From: an uncultured Phycisphaerales bacterium
GTDB lineage: Bacteria; Planctomycetota; Phycisphaerae; Sedimentisphaerales; Anaerohalosphaeraceae
DNA: 33,275 bases
Reading direction: 5' to 3'
NCBI GenBank assembly: GCA_937868095.1
Contig: CALMLO010000067.1
Location: 1 to 33,275, forward strand
Of this stretch, positions 7,793 through 18,646 are shown one piece after another (positions within the stretch are counted from its first letter, which is position 1; every line of letters starts with the position of its first letter). The translations under genes were made by a program, and so were the position numbers. The notes under the pieces were generated by a model that was given only the letters and a program-made list of their open reading frames with translations, was not told the DNA's origin and searched no databases.

Positions 7793-8095
7793 ATGTCTGA
7801 AAAGAAAAAACGGTTTGCCGCCGACGGCCGGTTTTACCGCGGAGCTATGCGGTGGCTGGGTGTTGGTTTTGAGTTTTTGATTGTCGTCGGCCTGTTCGTG
7901 GGGGGAGGATACTGGCTGGATGAACTGGAGGGCACCCGGCCGGGGTGGATGATCCTTGGTTTTTTTGTCGGGTTTGGGGTTATGCTTTACATTATGATCC
8001 AGCGTGCTCGAAGAGAAACGGCGCAGGAAGACGCCGAGAAAAAACTGGAGTGGGAGAAGGAATTGAAATCAGAGGATAAAGAGCATGAATCGTAA
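7793..8095 (+). CDS. atpZ: AtpZ/AtpI-family ATP synthase accessory membrane protein
   Basis: This small inner-membrane protein (100 residues) has two membrane helices at about 20-43 and 51-70, joined by the short loop WLDELEGTRPGW, and a charged C-terminal tail rich in Lys and Glu. This is the layout of the AtpZ/AtpI family (PF09527), found at the head of many F-type ATP synthase operons and linked to assembly or to divalent-cation transport. The start is ATG 7793 with a modest GGA upstream. Its end overlaps the following gene by 11 bases, indicating coupled translation. The family call rests on helix layout, the GYWLDE-type loop and location. Confidence 0.75.
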   Translation: MSEKKKRFAADGRFYRGAMRWLGVGFEFLIVVGLFVGGGYWLDELEGTRPGWMILGFFVGFGVMLYIMIQRARRETAQEDAEKKLEWEKELKSEDKEHES

Positions 8096-8516
8096 AACCC
8101 ATCCAGCAGATGTGTTTTATCTTCAGCCGCCGTGGGGGCTTCTGACGGGGGTGGGGCTGTTTGTTCTTTTTGGTCTGGGTCTGATGTGGCGATGCAGTGA
8201 GCTGGGCGGTGAGGAAATAATCCGTGCGTGTCGGGCAGCGCAGTGGGTTGCTATTGCAGCCGTTGGGTTTGGGCTGCTGCCGACCATGAAAAGCTGGACC
8301 GGTGAAGGATTCTGCTTTTTGAGAGGCGTTTTTTTGGGTGCTGCGGTCCGTTTTGTCATTACTTTGGCAGGAGTGGTTGTTTTGCTTTTGTGCACCTCTG
8401 TCAAACCGTTTTGGCTGGTTATTTTTTGGGGTTTATCATACGGTCTTTTTTTGTGTGCGGAAACGGCGGTTGTTCTTTGGATGCTGAAGGCCGTTGAGTG
8501 GATGGAAGATGAATAG
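8085..8516 (+). CDS. atpI: Membrane protein, likely ATP synthase subunit I
   Basis: This is a 143-residue, four-helix membrane protein (about 17-35, 51-66, 79-103 and 108-134) between atpZ and atpB. The position and four-helix layout fit the ATP synthase subunit I family (PF03899), which helps c-ring assembly. The sequence itself diverges strongly in this family, so the call depends on context. The arginine in FLGAAVRFVITLAG (R89) in the third helix fits the family pattern. It overlaps the gene before it by 11 bases and atpB by 8. Confidence 0.65.
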   Translation: MNRKTHPADVFYLQPPWGLLTGVGLFVLFGLGLMWRCSELGGEEIIRACRAAQWVAIAAVGFGLLPTMKSWTGEGFCFLRGVFLGAAVRFVITLAGVVVLLLCTSVKPFWLVIFWGLSYGLFLCAETAVVLWMLKAVEWMEDE

Positions 8517-9327
8517 TCCTGAAGAAATGATGTTTGGGTATGGTTTGGCCTCCGGTCAGCCGATAGAAGAAGTGGCCAGCAAGACCCTTTTTACCATTCA
8601 TGTCGGCGGGCTGGAAATTCCGTTTACGAATCATATGTTTATGATTATGCTCTCATCACTGGTGCTGATGATTGTACTTCCTGCGGTAGTACGCCGGCCG
8701 ACCCTGATTCCCCGAGGATTGAGGAATGCCATCGAGGCCATATGTGTGTTTTTGCGGGAAGATGTAGCTCGTCCTTTTCTGAAAGAGAGGACGGATTATT
8801 ACATTCCTATTTTATGGACTCTGTTTTTCTTTATTCTTACGCTGAATTTGCTGGGCATTGTTCCGCTGGATCGGATTTTCTGGCTGATTACCGGCAAACC
8901 GAACTGGGGAGGTGCGGCAACGGCAAATTTGTATATAACAGGGGCCCTGGCAGTGTTTTCGTTTTTGCTTTTTCATGCTGCCGGAATGAAGGAAAAAGGG
9001 GTATGGAAGTATTTTGCGACACTGGCTCCGAAAGTGCCCTGGCCGATTCGTCCGTTTATGTTTCTGATGGAACTGCTTAGTTCGTTTGTTCGGATGTTTT
9101 CGCTGGCCATTCGATTGTTTGCCAACATTCTGTCCGGGCATATTCTGCTGGTGGTGCTGTTGGGGTTTATTTTGATTTACAAGAATTTTATGGTGGCGTC
9201 GGCTTCGATTATTGTGACGACGCTGATGAGTCTGCTGGAGCTGTTTGTGGCTTTTCTGCAGGCCTATATTTTTACATTTTTAACAGCGATTTTTATTGGG
9301 TTTGCCATTAGTGAAGAAGAGCATTAA
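8509..9327 (+). CDS. atpB: ATP synthase Fo subunit a
   Basis: This is the stator proton-channel subunit in the cytoplasmic membrane, working against the c-ring. The 272-residue protein is strongly hydrophobic with five or six helices. The essential arginine is R202 in SLAIRLFANILSGH, matching the E. coli LRLFGNM motif around R210. The NLLGIVP segment at about 113-119 is also typical. An upstream TTG at 8494 is in frame, but the ATG at 8509 is preferred; it lies just inside the end of the preceding gene. The C-terminus (LQAYIFTFLTAIFIGFAISEE) matches the family. Confidence 0.92.
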   Translation: MNSPEEMMFGYGLASGQPIEEVASKTLFTIHVGGLEIPFTNHMFMIMLSSLVLMIVLPAVVRRPTLIPRGLRNAIEAICVFLREDVARPFLKERTDYYIPILWTLFFFILTLNLLGIVPLDRIFWLITGKPNWGGAATANLYITGALAVFSFLLFHAAGMKEKGVWKYFATLAPKVPWPIRPFMFLMELLSSFVRMFSLAIRLFANILSGHILLVVLLGFILIYKNFMVASASIIVTTLMSLLELFVAFLQAYIFTFLTAIFIGFAISEEEH

Positions 9328-9381
9328 CAGGAAAAGGCCGCTGAAAAGGGCCGATAGTCTGGAATCAGGCAGAATTTTTGA

Positions 9382-9681
<300 letters not shown>

Positions 9682-9709
9682 TCTGTGCTCTAACGAGCGG
9701 GGAAAGCGT

Positions 9710-10324
9710 ATGAAGGTTCACCCGGCCAAGGTGCTGCTGTGGGTTCTTCTGCTGGCGACTTGCTGTGCGGCAGTTTTAGCCGGTACAGCAGAGGGAACTC
9801 CGGAAAAGACTGAAGAACAGGGAGTCTTTACGGGCTACTGGGGAGAGTCTATCTGGACCCTGGTATGGTTCGTTGTTCTACTCCTGGTGTTGTGGAAATT
9901 TGCATGGAAGCCCCTGCTGGCAGGTCTGAAAAGCCGGGAAGAATATATTGAAAAGCAAATTGCCGAGGCAGAAAAGCGGCGTCAGGAGGCCGAGCAGCTT
10001 CTTCAGAAATATCACGCTCAGCTGTCGGACGCGGAACGGCAGGGACACGAAATTCTCACCCGTCGGATTCAGGAAGCGGAAGAGAAGGCCCGTGAAATTC
10101 AGGCCCAGGCCCAAAAAGAGATTGAGCGAATTCGTCTTCGAATGGAAGCGGATCTGGAGCGGGAACGGGCGGAGGCAGAACGTCAGCTGTGGGAACAGGC
10201 GGCAGAGATTGTCAAGAAATTGGGCCGGGAGGTATTCGGGAAGGTTCTGGATGATGCGGATAATCAGAAACTGATTGAGGAAGCGATTCAGCGGCTGCGG
10301 GAAGTGGAGCAGGAGGAGTCATAA
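9710..10324 (+). CDS. atpF: ATP synthase Fo subunit b
   Basis: This is the peripheral-stalk subunit. The 204-residue protein has one membrane helix at about 47-66 (ESIWTLVWFVVLLLVLWKF), the KPLL motif after it, and a long charged coiled coil (about 75-175) rich in Glu, Arg, Gln and Ala. It is longer than E. coli b (156) because of an N-terminal extension with a second hydrophobic stretch (8-24) that looks like a signal peptide, so the N-terminus may be cleaved and periplasmic. Only one b gene is present, so the stalk is presumably a homodimer. Confidence 0.92.
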   Translation: MKVHPAKVLLWVLLLATCCAAVLAGTAEGTPEKTEEQGVFTGYWGESIWTLVWFVVLLLVLWKFAWKPLLAGLKSREEYIEKQIAEAEKRRQEAEQLLQKYHAQLSDAERQGHEILTRRIQEAEEKAREIQAQAQKEIERIRLRMEADLERERAEAERQLWEQAAEIVKKLGREVFGKVLDDADNQKLIEEAIQRLREVEQEES

Positions 10325-10355
10325 GTTCGCTGGCCGCGGCGACCGGAGAGCCGTT

Positions 10356-10949
10356 ATGGCAGAAACATCCCGACACATTGTTCATGAAATTTACAGTGAT
10401 GTCTTGTTTGAGTTGGCGGAAGAGACAGGCCAGTTGGACGAAGTGATGTCGGATTTGCAGGCAGTGGCGAGGGTGCTGCGGGCCGAGCCGGAGTTTCTGT
10501 CTCTGCTGGTTTCGCCCAATCTGAACGAGGCGGAAAAAGCGGCCATGATTCGGCGCGTGTTTGGCGGGAAGATTTGCCCGTTAGTACTCGATTTTTTGTG
10601 TGTGCTGGCCCGGCGAAACAGGATAGGGTCTCTGAACGGCATTAGCGGCCGCTATGAGGATCGCTATGACAGTGTCCGAAACCGCAAGCGGGTGGTTGTA
10701 ACTTTGGCTAAAGAGCCGACAGAAGCGGAGCTGGAAAAACTGAAAGAGGAAATCCGGGAGGCGGTTCGGTCTGAGGTGAAACTGACGGTGAAAGTGAACC
10801 CCGAGATTCTGGGGGGGATTGTGATTCAGAAAGGGGATCGGGTGATTGACCATTCGGTAAAGAATATTCTGGAACGTACGGTTAATACGATTTTGGCCTA
10901 TGGAAAGAATCGGCCGAGGCCGTCGGCTCCGGACACGAAGCAAGATTGA
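10356..10949 (+). CDS. atpH: ATP synthase F1 subunit delta
   Basis: This peripheral-stalk protein (197 residues) joins subunit b to the top of F1. The N-terminal helical domain includes YSDVLFELAEETGQLDEVMSDL. The C-terminal signature is VNPEILGGIVIQKGDRVIDHSVKNIL, the classic delta/OSCP motif. The frame is open from 10275, which would overlap atpF. The ATG at 10356 with GGAG just upstream gives the family-typical start and length, so it is chosen. It lies 31 bases after atpF. Confidence 0.93.
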   Translation: MAETSRHIVHEIYSDVLFELAEETGQLDEVMSDLQAVARVLRAEPEFLSLLVSPNLNEAEKAAMIRRVFGGKICPLVLDFLCVLARRNRIGSLNGISGRYEDRYDSVRNRKRVVVTLAKEPTEAELEKLKEEIREAVRSEVKLTVKVNPEILGGIVIQKGDRVIDHSVKNILERTVNTILAYGKNRPRPSAPDTKQD

Positions 10950-10961
10950 AGACAGTGAGTG

Positions 10962-12491
10962 ATGGCTATGAAGCTTGACATGACGGAAATCAGCACTCTG
11001 ATTAAGGAAGAAATCCGTCGGTACCGGACCAAAATAGAGGTTTCGCAGGTTGGGACGGTGCTGGAGGTGGGGGATGGAATTGCGCGGATTTATGGTCTGG
11101 ATTCCGCGATGGCTAATGAGATGCTTGAGTTTGAGGGAGGGGTGGTTGGGGAGGTATTTAATCTGGAGGAAGACTCGGTTGGGGCGGTGATTTACGGCGA
11201 CGCGACGCGGGTTCAGGAAGGATCGTCTGTTCGCTCAACCGGCCGGGTGCTTTCGGTGCCGGTTGGAGAGGGGCTGATTGGGCGTGTGGTCAATGCTCTC
11301 TGTGAGCCGTTGGACGGGTTGGGGCCGATTGAAACCCAAAGCCGGCGTTTTATTGAATTTCCGGCGCCGGGAATTGCACAGCGCCAGCCGGTGAAAGAGC
11401 CGCTGGCGACGGGGTTGAAGAGTGTGGACTCGATGATTCCCATCGGACGGGGGCAGCGCGAGCTGATTATTGGTGACCGCAAGACCGGCAAAACGGCGAT
11501 CGCTCTGGATACGATTATTAATCAGAAGGGCAAGGGGGTTGTGTGTGTGTATGTGGCTATCGGCCAGAAAGAATCGACAGTGGCGGAGGTGGTGGCGATT
11601 CTCAAAGAGCATGGGGCGATGGAGCATACAATTGTGGTGACGGCGTCGGCTTCAGAGAGTGCAGCCATGCAGTATGCGGCGCCGTATGCGGGGACGGCAA
11701 TTGCCGAATACTTTATGTATGAAAAAAATGGTCATGCATTGTGTGTATATGATGACCTGAGCAAGCATGCGGTGGCCTATCGAGAACTCAGCCTTCTTTT
11801 ACGCCGTCCTCCCGGGCGTGAAGCGTATCCCGGGGATATTTTCTATCTGCACAGCCGGCTTCTGGAGCGAAGCGTCAAACTGTCCCAGTCGCTGGGCGGC
11901 GGCTCTCTGACGGCTCTTCCGATTGTTGAAACGCAGGAAGGGCAGGTTTCGGCGTATATTCCAACCAATATTATTTCGATTACCGATGGACAGATTTACC
12001 TGCAGCGGGAGCTGTTTTTGGCCGGCGTGCGTCCGGCGATCGACGTGGGCATCAGTGTCAGCCGAGTAGGCGGTGATGCTCAGCCGCAGGCGATGAAGAA
12101 GGTTGCACCGAAGCTGCGTCTGGATTTGGCGGCGTTTCGGGAATTGCAGGATTTTGCCCGGCTGGGTACGGAACTGGATGAAGCAGCCCAGCGGCAGCTG
12201 AATCGAGGTCAGCGAATGGTGGAAATACTCAAACAGAAGCAGTTTTCTCCCCTGACCGTCGGCGAAGAGGTGGTGAGTATTTTGGCAGGCAGCAGCGGGG
12301 CTCTGGACGATCTGGATGTCTCGAGGGTGGGCCATTTTATCGATGAACTGCTCACATGGATGAAACTGGAAGCACCCGAATATCTCGAGAATATCGACCG
12401 CACAGGTCAGTTAACGGATGCTCAGATTGAAGAACTCAAGGAAACAATTCAGACCTTCAAGCTGATTTACAAATTTTCTTTCGGAGCATAA
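10962..12491 (+). CDS. atpA: ATP synthase F1 subunit alpha
   Basis: This is the regulatory nucleotide-binding subunit of F1. The 509-residue protein has the beta-barrel N-domain, the P-loop GDRKTGKT (171-178), the [14 protein letters not shown] region and a C-terminal helical domain. Start choice is uncertain: GTG 10959, ATG 10962 and ATG 10968 are in frame and no strong Shine-Dalgarno separates them. ATG 10962 is chosen. Spacing to atpH is about a dozen bases. Confidence 0.96.
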   Translation: MAMKLDMTEISTLIKEEIRRYRTKIEVSQVGTVLEVGDGIARIYGLDSAMANEMLEFEGGVVGEVFNLEEDSVGAVIYGDATRVQEGSSVRSTGRVLSVPVGEGLIGRVVNALCEPLDGLGPIETQSRRFIEFPAPGIAQRQPVKEPLATGLKSVDSMIPIGRGQRELIIGDRKTGKTAIALDTIINQKGKGVVCVYVAIGQKESTVAEVVAILKEHGAMEHTIVVTASASESAAMQYAAPYAGTAIAEYFMYEKNGHALCVYDDLSKHAVAYRELSLLLRRPPGREAYPGDIFYLHSRLLERSVKLSQSLGGGSLTALPIVETQEGQVSAYIPTNIISITDGQIYLQRELFLAGVRPAIDVGISVSRVGGDAQPQAMKKVAPKLRLDLAAFRELQDFARLGTELDEAAQRQLNRGQRMVEILKQKQFSPLTVGEEVVSILAGSSGALDDLDVSRVGHFIDELLTWMKLEAPEYLENIDRTGQLTDAQIEELKETIQTFKLIYKFSFGA

Positions 12492-12517
12492 AGGACCCAT
12501 TCGAGTACGGGAGTCGC

Positions 12518-13414
12518 ATGGCACATGCCAGGCAAATTTTAGGGCGGCGTCGGGCCGCTGAGAATATATCGAAGGTGACCGGGACGATGGAGACCATCAG
12601 TGCCGTGCGCTATCGGCAGTACTATCAGAAGTGGTCCGAGGGTCTGGCGTTTTATGATGCACTGGCTCAGCTGGCTTATCTGATGGCCTCGGCGGAACAG
12701 CCGATTGAGCATCCGCTTTTGAAACTCTCTGCTTGCCGAACCAATGCGCTGATTGTAATCGGGTCGGACCGGGGGTTGTGCGGTGCATATAATAATGATT
12801 TGTTTCGCATGCTGGATACGCATCTGAAGATGGCCCAAAAATTCGGCCGAACGCTTCAGATTTATGTCAAAGGCCGCAAGGTGCTTTCTTATCTGGAGCA
12901 TCTGAAGATTCAGCCGGCCGGTGTCTATACGGAATTTGCGGAAGTTCCTACAGCCGCTCAGGCCACTCAAATCGGTGATTTCTTTATGCAGGAGTATCTT
13001 CAGGGGCGGCTTGGACGGCTGGGGATTGTTTATAATCGATTTTATTCACCAGCCAGCCAGAAAGTTCAGACCCTTACCGTACTGCCGCTGACGGATTTGA
13101 TTGATGATTTAACTACTCGTTCGACTGTAATTTGGCCCTGGGAGCAGAATTTTGAGGATTTTCTTCTTAGGCCTTCCGCTGAAGAGATTTTTCAAACGAT
13201 TTCCCAGATGATTGTACGAATGTCAATTCTGGGCTGTTTTGTCGAGGCATTGACCAGTGAGCATTTGGCACGGGTGGTGACTATGCGAAACGCCAGTGAC
13301 AATGCGGAGGAAATGATTGCCGAATTGACCAAAGAATACAACCGAGCTCGTCAGGGACAAATTACGACGGAACTGCTGGATATCGTCAGCGGAATGAATG
13401 CGATGAAGTCTTGA
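12518..13414 (+). CDS. atpG: ATP synthase F1 subunit gamma
   Basis: This is the rotor shaft of F1, 298 residues. Both ends form the coiled-coil shaft: the N-terminus (RRRAAENISKVTGTMETISAVRYRQ) and the C-terminus (TMRNASDNAEEMIAELTKEYNRARQGQITTELLDIVSGMNAM) carry the conserved family signatures. GSDRGLCGAYN (about 87-97) marks the Rossmann-like middle domain. The start is ATG 12518, with GGGAG six bases upstream. It sits in the standard place between alpha and beta. Confidence 0.95.
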   Translation: MAHARQILGRRRAAENISKVTGTMETISAVRYRQYYQKWSEGLAFYDALAQLAYLMASAEQPIEHPLLKLSACRTNALIVIGSDRGLCGAYNNDLFRMLDTHLKMAQKFGRTLQIYVKGRKVLSYLEHLKIQPAGVYTEFAEVPTAAQATQIGDFFMQEYLQGRLGRLGIVYNRFYSPASQKVQTLTVLPLTDLIDDLTTRSTVIWPWEQNFEDFLLRPSAEEIFQTISQMIVRMSILGCFVEALTSEHLARVVTMRNASDNAEEMIAELTKEYNRARQGQITTELLDIVSGMNAMKS

Positions 13415-14851
<1,437 letters not shown>

Positions 14852-14877
14852 GAAAATTTAGAGATGGGCTTTTGGCC

Positions 14878-15330
14878 ATGGTTGAACTGACACGGGGATT
14901 GTTTCGGCTGATACTGCTGACGCCCACGTCCAAACTGCTGGACTGCCGGGCCGGGTCTGTAATTGTGCCGGCTTCTGACGGACAGTGGGGCATCCTGCGC
15001 AATCACTGTCCAATGCTGGCCAAACTTACGCTGGGAATCCTTCAGGTTCGACAGATTATGGAGAGGCCGGACGCGTTTTATATTCTTGAAGGGGGATTTG
15101 TCCGGGTGACGGAAAATCATGTTACAATTCTGGCTTATGATGTCCTCACCTTTGAGGGAATGAATCCGGAGCAGGCCCAGCGGATGGTCTCGGAGGCTCA
15201 AGGTGCGCTGGCCGGTAAGGAATATATTCGAACGCAGCGTGGAAAAGTAGATGTGGAACGGTCCCGCTTGATTGTTCGAATGGCTCGCCTGGCCGGACTG
15301 GAAACGGTCCTGGTGGAATCCTCCCTTTAG
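14878..15330 (+). CDS. atpC: ATP synthase F1 subunit epsilon
   Basis: This is the rotor subunit that couples gamma to the c-ring and can inhibit ATP hydrolysis. The 150-residue protein shows the N-terminal beta sandwich (LILLTPTSKLLDCRAGSVIVPASDGQWGIL, then HCPMLAKLTLGILQV), FYILEGGFVRVTENHVTILA, and a C-terminal helical hairpin. It is somewhat longer than usual (130-140). The frame is open into atpD from 14773. The ATG at 14878 is chosen because the family fold begins there; TTG 14872 is an alternative. The conserved N-terminal motif is weaker than in most epsilons, but location and fold pattern make the call safe. Confidence 0.88.
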   Translation: MVELTRGLFRLILLTPTSKLLDCRAGSVIVPASDGQWGILRNHCPMLAKLTLGILQVRQIMERPDAFYILEGGFVRVTENHVTILAYDVLTFEGMNPEQAQRMVSEAQGALAGKEYIRTQRGKVDVERSRLIVRMARLAGLETVLVESSL

Positions 15331-15395
15331 AAACAGGTGTTTTCGGTTGCATTTGGGAGGGCCAAAGCAGTAAAATAGCTCTCGGAAGAGCGGGA

Positions 15396-15707
15396 GTGCC
15401 TGTGGCGGAAGAACAGCGCAAAAAAGAGGCAGACTCGAAATCTTCTCCCGTAGAAGACTTTGTTCAGCATTTAAGCGAAGAACAGCGGATATTGGTAATT
15501 TTAAAGTCTCAGCTCTACGGCGGCAACTGGGACTTGATGCTTGATGATTTGCAGAATCGGCTGGAGGGAAAACCTTATATTTTCAAACTGGTCAATCGGA
15601 TTCAGGATGATATCGAGCGAATCAAACAGCTGCGTCGGTTTGAACAGGAACACGGTGTGGACTTGGCCGAATACGTGCATTTGGATGAAACGGCTCCAGA
15701 GGAGTAA
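15396..15707 (+). CDS. Small soluble protein of unknown function
   Basis: The function is not recognised. The 103-residue, strongly charged protein has no signal peptide or membrane segment. Its core (QRILVILKSQLYGGNWDLMLDDLQNRLEGKPYIFKLVNRIQDDIERIKQLRRFEQEHGVDL) is predicted helical and looks like a compact conserved domain. It starts at GTG, either 15396 or 15402, with GGGAG placed to suit the second. A small hairpin (15378-15382 with 15387-15391) lies just upstream. It lies 65 bases after atpC and 3 bases before the propeller gene, whose Shine-Dalgarno is inside its last codons, so those two are co-translated. Confidence 0.7.
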   Translation: MPVAEEQRKKEADSKSSPVEDFVQHLSEEQRILVILKSQLYGGNWDLMLDDLQNRLEGKPYIFKLVNRIQDDIERIKQLRRFEQEHGVDLAEYVHLDETAPEE

Positions 15708-15710
15708 TGG

Positions 15711-16850
15711 ATGAATAGAGCGAGCGTATGTAAACGCGAACAATTCAGCACCCTGTTTGCATGGTTTGCGGTCTGGTTTTTGATAATGGGCTTTGGGCTG
15801 GAAGCTGCTCAGCCGTCTCCGCTGCTTTCGCCGGAACTGCTCTCCGAGGCGGGTTTTGAGCTGAACTGGGAGATTCACCTGCCGGTGAAGACAGCGGTGG
15901 GGGAAAAGCTCGAGCGGCTCTATGTCTTTGATCCCTATCTTGTGGTTTTAACGAATCAGAATTTTTTGTTTTGCCGAGACCGGCTGGATGGTTCCCGCCG
16001 TTTTGAGATGCAGATTGCAGAATCGCGTCTGCCGGTGGCAGAACCGTTGTGTCTGGAAGGTCGTCTCTTTTTTTTGGTTGGCAGTCGTCTGATTATCGTG
16101 GACCCCTCTGTCGGGGCAGTGATTCGGAAAGAGGACTTAGGTGAAGCAGCGGCCAGTCGAGGGGTGTGTTTGGCGAGGAATGAGCGATTTGTTTATGTTG
16201 CTGGTGCCGACCATCGGCTTCATGCCTATCAGATTCAGGAAGATGGAGACCATGTGGAATTGTTTTCGGCTACGGCGGATGACGATTCAGCGATTACTTC
16301 GATTTTGGCTACCAGTGAACAGGTGTTTTTTGCAACGACCAGCGGGGCGGTCGTAGCCATGAAGACCGATGAGCCGGTAAAATTGTGGCAGTATAACTGT
16401 TCAGGTCCGATTACAGCGTCGCTGGTTTTAGATGGAGGGGTGCTTTATGCTGCCGGCGAGGATACAAAACTGTATAAATTGGACGCCTCCACAGGAAAGA
16501 TGCTGTGGGCGATGCCGTTTTTTGCCGGCCAGAAGATTCTCCATGCACCTGTGGTGGGCCGATCATTGGTGTATTTAAATGCCGGCCGCAGTGGCTTGTT
16601 CGGTGTTTCTAAAGAGAGCGGACAGGAAGTCTGGAATGTACCGTCCGGGCAGTCGCTGCTTTGTGAATCGGGACAAAAGGCGTACATATTTGCTGCCCCA
16701 GCTGTCATTGTAGTAATGGACAATACGAGAGGGCGGCCGTTATATTCGATGAATGCTGCAGGGGTGACCCACTGTGCAGTCAATCAAGTGGATGCCAAAA
16801 TCTATTTGGCGGATGAAGAGGGACGTGCGGCCTGTTTGTCGGTACGGTAA
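15711..16850 (+). CDS. Exported PQQ/WD40-type beta-propeller protein
   Basis: This 379-residue protein has an N-terminal hydrophobic segment (about 13-33) acting as signal peptide or anchor, then blade-like repeats of about 40 residues. The clearest is YAAGEDTKLYKLDASTGKMLW, with related units AVVAMKTDEPVKLWQY and GLFGVSKESGQEVWNV. This is the PQQ-like repeat pattern seen in BamB and in quinoprotein-like proteins. No quinoprotein catalytic motif is evident, so it is more likely a binding or structural propeller. GAGGAG lies about eight bases before the ATG. Its function in the cell envelope is unknown; resemblance to BamB is by fold only. Confidence 0.75.
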   Translation: MNRASVCKREQFSTLFAWFAVWFLIMGFGLEAAQPSPLLSPELLSEAGFELNWEIHLPVKTAVGEKLERLYVFDPYLVVLTNQNFLFCRDRLDGSRRFEMQIAESRLPVAEPLCLEGRLFFLVGSRLIIVDPSVGAVIRKEDLGEAAASRGVCLARNERFVYVAGADHRLHAYQIQEDGDHVELFSATADDDSAITSILATSEQVFFATTSGAVVAMKTDEPVKLWQYNCSGPITASLVLDGGVLYAAGEDTKLYKLDASTGKMLWAMPFFAGQKILHAPVVGRSLVYLNAGRSGLFGVSKESGQEVWNVPSGQSLLCESGQKAYIFAAPAVIVVMDNTRGRPLYSMNAAGVTHCAVNQVDAKIYLADEEGRAACLSVR

Positions 16851-16879
16851 ATTGGTTTATTTGCGAGGAAACTATTCGA

Positions 16880-18490
16880 ATGGATGTGAAGATACAGCGT
16901 GCCCTGATCAGTGTTTCGGATAAAACAGGTGTGGTCGATTTTGCCCGTGCCCTGTCGGCAATGGGTGTTATTATTGTCAGTACCGGCGGAACAGCCCGTA
17001 CGCTGGAAGAAGCAGGTATTCAGGTGGTGCCGATCGATGTGGTAACGGGCTTTCCGGAAATGATGGATGGGCGTGTTAAGACCCTGCATCCGAAGATTCA
17101 CGGTGCGCTGCTGGGGCTTCGAGACAAGGCCGACCATGCCGCAGCGATGAAGCAGCACGGCATAAAGCCGATCGATTTAGTATGTGTGAATCTGTATCCC
17201 TTTGAAAAAACGACAGCCCGGCCCGATTGTACGCTGGAGGAAGCGATTGAAAACATCGACATTGGAGGGCCGAGCATGATCCGCTCTGCGGCAAAGAATT
17301 ATCGTTTTGTGACTGTTGTGACCTCGCCGCAGCAGTACGACCGTCTGCTGGAGGCAATGCGGCAAAATCAAGGTGCAGTGCCGCTGGCTTTACGGGAGGA
17401 GCTGGCTCGAGCCGTTTTTTCATTGACGGCTTCTTATGATGCCGCTATAGCCAAATATCTTTCGATTCAGGCACAGGACCTGTTTCCCGAGCGCGTCTCG
17501 ATTGCGGCGGCACGCTGTCAGGAATTGCGCTATGGGGAAAATCCCCATCAGCGAGGAGCATTTTATCGACTTACGGACAGTCAGGAGGTGGGGATTGGTT
17601 CAGCGCAGCTGCTGGAGGGCGGCACGCCAATCAGTTTTAATAATCTGATGGATGCCAATGCCGCTTTTGAACTTGTCAAGGAATTTGATGAGCCGGCAGC
17701 GGTGATGGTGAAGCATATGAATCCCTGCGGCTGTGCGGTGGATGAGAATATTTGTACGGCTTACGAAAAGGCCTATCTGGGGGATGTTGTCAGTGCCTTT
17801 GGGGGGATTGCAGCCCTCAATCGACCGGTCGATAAGGAGCTGGCGACGGTGATTATGGAGTCGTATGACCGTTTCGGCAAGGCACGCGGTGCGGGCGGTT
17901 TTTTTGCAGAGGTGATTGTTGCACCTTCCTATACCCCGGAAGCGGTAGAGGTGATCCGAACCCTCAAGGCGTGGGGACAGCGGGTTCGGCTGCTCCAGAC
18001 CGGTCCGATTGACCGGACCAGACGGGATACGCGGGAATACGACATCCGCTGTCTGGTTGGCGGACTGCTGCTTCAGGAACGGGATTTGGCAGGATGGGAA
18101 CCGGAGCAGCTTGCCTTTCCAACGAAAGCCAAACCGACGAAAGAACAAATGGAAGATTTGCGGATTGCCTGGCTCTGTGCTAAACATGTCAAAAGCAACG
18201 CCATCACGGTTGTAAAAGACCGCAAACTGGTGGGAGTTGGTGCCGGCCAGATGAACCGGGTGGAATCCGGACTGATTGCGTTTAAGCATGCAGGCCAGGA
18301 GACGCAGGGGGCCGCGATGGGTTCGGATGCGTTTTTCCCATTTCCCGACAATGTGGAAAATGCGGCTGCCGCGGGAATTGCCTGCATTATTCAACCGGGG
18401 GGTTCGAAAAAGGACGGTGAAGTGATTGCGGCGGCCGACAAGGCCGGAATTGCTATGGTCTTTACAGGCAAACGGCATTTTAAACATTAG
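16880..18490 (+). CDS. purH: Bifunctional AICAR transformylase / IMP cyclohydrolase
   Basis: This enzyme catalyses the last two steps of de novo IMP synthesis in the cytoplasm. The 536-residue protein has an N-terminal MGS-like cyclohydrolase domain with STGGTARTLEEAGI (34-47) and DGRVKTLHPKIHG (63-75). The transformylase domain carries RYGENPHQ (217-224) and the catalytic Lys-His pair K278-H279 in VKHMNPCG. Length is slightly above the E. coli protein (529). The ATG at 16880 follows the propeller gene by 29 bases with no visible promoter, so it may be the end of the long upstream transcript. An AT-rich hairpin after the gene may terminate it. Confidence 0.96.
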   Translation: MDVKIQRALISVSDKTGVVDFARALSAMGVIIVSTGGTARTLEEAGIQVVPIDVVTGFPEMMDGRVKTLHPKIHGALLGLRDKADHAAAMKQHGIKPIDLVCVNLYPFEKTTARPDCTLEEAIENIDIGGPSMIRSAAKNYRFVTVVTSPQQYDRLLEAMRQNQGAVPLALREELARAVFSLTASYDAAIAKYLSIQAQDLFPERVSIAAARCQELRYGENPHQRGAFYRLTDSQEVGIGSAQLLEGGTPISFNNLMDANAAFELVKEFDEPAAVMVKHMNPCGCAVDENICTAYEKAYLGDVVSAFGGIAALNRPVDKELATVIMESYDRFGKARGAGGFFAEVIVAPSYTPEAVEVIRTLKAWGQRVRLLQTGPIDRTRRDTREYDIRCLVGGLLLQERDLAGWEPEQLAFPTKAKPTKEQMEDLRIAWLCAKHVKSNAITVVKDRKLVGVGAGQMNRVESGLIAFKHAGQETQGAAMGSDAFFPFPDNVENAAAAGIACIIQPGGSKKDGEVIAAADKAGIAMVFTGKRHFKH

Positions 18491-18500
18491 TTTGGTCAAA

Positions 18501-18549
18501 ACACTTTTTGTCGAAGTCTTCGGAAATATTAGCAAAAAAGTGTCTTTTC
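18501..18549 (+). terminator. Candidate terminator after purH
   Basis: ACACTTTTT (18501-18509) pairs perfectly with AAAAAGTGT (18535-18543), with a small CGAA/TTCG hairpin inside the loop, and CTTTTC follows. The stem is AT-rich and the loop long, so strength is moderate. Confidence 0.4.
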
Positions 18550-18617
18550 AGGATTATAATCCTCTTTTTAAGACAGTTTTAAAATAGGATTTATTCTATC
18601 TTGCAATCGTGTATAAT
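18550..18617 (+). promoter_or_regulatory. Control region of the ECF sigma gene: palindrome and -10
   Basis: The sequence AGGATTATAATCCT (18550-18563) is a perfect 14-base palindrome and a candidate operator. A perfect TATAAT lies at 18612-18617, about 30 bases before the start codon, but no good -35 accompanies it at 16-18 bases, which could mean an activator or an alternative sigma factor. The region 18564-18611 is AT-rich with no ORF. Confidence 0.35.
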
Positions 18618-18646
18618 TTCCTTCAAAGGTCGGAGATAAAATCATT

